From positions 186,001 to 250,000 of the forward strand of contig NZ_JAMZDE010000006.1 of NCBI RefSeq assembly GCF_024159085.1: a stretch of DNA of 64,000 nt, given 5' to 3'. Position numbers and translations under genes: made by a program. Positions 63,424 through 64,000 of the stretch are shown here, piece after piece (the stretch's first letter is position 1; every line of letters begins with the position of its first letter). The notes below the pieces were generated by a model. It worked only from the letters and a program-made list of their open reading frames with translations, was not told the DNA's origin and ran no database searches. Origin of the DNA: Idiomarina rhizosphaerae (GTDB lineage Bacteria > Pseudomonadota > Gammaproteobacteria > Enterobacterales > Alteromonadaceae).

Positions 63424-64000
63424 ATGTTGAAGTCTATCCAGCAGAACTGGTTTTCTAATATACGTGGTGATTTGTTGTCAGGTATTGTGGTCGCTTTAGC
63501 GCTTATTCCTGAAGCCATCGCATTCTCTATTATCGCGGGCGTAGATCCGAAAGTGGGCCTGTATGCCTCTTTCTGTATTGCCGTTGTGATTGCTTTTACC
63601 GGCGGTCGTCCGGGAATGATATCTGCCGCAACCGCAGCCATGGCGTTGCTTATGGCGTCGCTGGTCAAAGAGCATGGGCTTGAGTACTTGTTAGCGGCCA
63701 CCTTACTGACCGGGTTGCTGCAAATTGCTGCCGGCTACCTTAAACTGGACGAGCTGATGCGCTTTGTCTCGCGCTCTGTGGTCACCGGTTTCGTAAATGC
63801 TCTGGCCATTCTTATTTTTATGGCGCAGTTGCCCGAACTGACCAACGTCACCTGGCATGTGTATGCCATGACGGCAGCCGGTCTGGCCATTATATACGGT
63901 TTCCCTTACATTCCGGTGATTGGTAAATTCCTGCCGTCGCCGCTTATTTGTATCGTTGCGCTGACTATTACCTCAGTTCTTTTAGGACTAGATATTCGTA
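63424..64000 (+). CDS. SulP-family anion transporter (N-terminal part, runs off the window)
   Basis: This frame stays open to the window edge (192 codons). It begins [20 protein letters not shown] and continues [14 protein letters not shown], the conserved first helices of SulP transporters, then [18 protein letters not shown] and [14 protein letters not shown]. SulP proteins carry sulfate, bicarbonate or other anions, and the C-terminal STAS domain would lie outside. Substrate is undetermined. Confidence 0.9.
   Translation, partial: MLKSIQQNWFSNIRGDLLSGIVVALALIPEAIAFSIIAGVDPKVGLYASFCIAVVIAFTGGRPGMISAATAAMALLMASLVKEHGLEYLLAATLLTGLLQIAAGYLKLDELMRFVSRSVVTGFVNALAILIFMAQLPELTNVTWHVYAMTAAGLAIIYGFPYIPVIGKFLPSPLICIVALTITSVLLGLDIR

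Noticed and set aside
1-64000. tRNA, rRNA or CRISPR arrays
   Set aside because: I saw no cloverleaf with a CCA-type end, no rRNA core, and no regular repeat-spacer array; the regular short repeats found are operators, REPs and tandem leader repeats.

Overview
The window looks like chromosome from a marine gammaproteobacterium close to Idiomarina (Alteromonadales). The grounds are gene content and order: gcvTHP, pepP-ubiH-ubiI with ygfB and zapA, 6S RNA downstream of zapA, rpiA-serA, an unusually large pstC/pstA pair, a TonB2-type energy-transduction operon, and arsenic genes including arsJ. The genus is inferred from protein character and synteny, not from a database search.

Bases 1 to about 22,330 form an accessory region, visibly more AT-rich than the rest and full of small genes of unknown function. 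From about 4.1 to 17.7 kb every gene lies on the minus strand, and several genes are separated by 53-108 bp imperfect palindromes that look like integron attC sites on the minus strand. Their boundary boxes are GTTRRRY-like and RYYYAAC-like, and their arms pair with unpaired bases left over. Two genes have their stop codon inside the attC box. No integron integrase is visible, so this resembles a CALIN (cluster of attC sites lacking an integrase) or the interior of a longer array. Its cargo looks defence-like: a TIR protein overlapping a three-helix membrane protein, an HNH nuclease, a DUF3800 protein, several small membrane proteins, and a 1,942-residue DUF4011-helicase-Vsr protein of the Hhe type. 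A HipAB pair, an orphan HipB-like regulator with three regularly spaced operators, a VOC protein, and small YidD, TM2 and DUF4177 genes lie to the left. An esterase and an SF1 helicase lie to the right. A diverged noncoding repeat occurs three times in the region (about 283, 7,685 and 17,718). The right edge carries what appears to be the last 20 codons of a tyrosine recombinase, directly against the gcvP terminator.

Bases 22,400-58,670 are core chromosome. They carry glycine cleavage with a divergent LysR gene; aerobic ubiquinone hydroxylases with PepP; ZapA and 6S RNA; an exported amidohydrolase; 5-formyl-THF cyclo-ligase; RpiA and SerA; the Pho regulon (phoB, phoR, pstS, pstC, pstA, pstB, phoU) with Pho boxes; an AEC transporter; a porin; a DUF3450/TtpC/ExbB/ExbD/TonB/TPR operon; a sensor kinase; RdgC; an HDOD protein; and an M49-like lipoprotein peptidase.

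Bases 59,000-63,150 are an arsenic module: an ArsC-like phosphatase fused to an ArsR repressor with its own palindromic operator, an ACR3 arsenite pump, and the GAPDH/ArsJ pair that makes and exports 1-arseno-3-phosphoglycerate. The window ends in a SulP transporter preceded by a possible leader peptide. A REP/REPIN family with the GTAG signature is scattered through the core part and flanks most arsenic genes.
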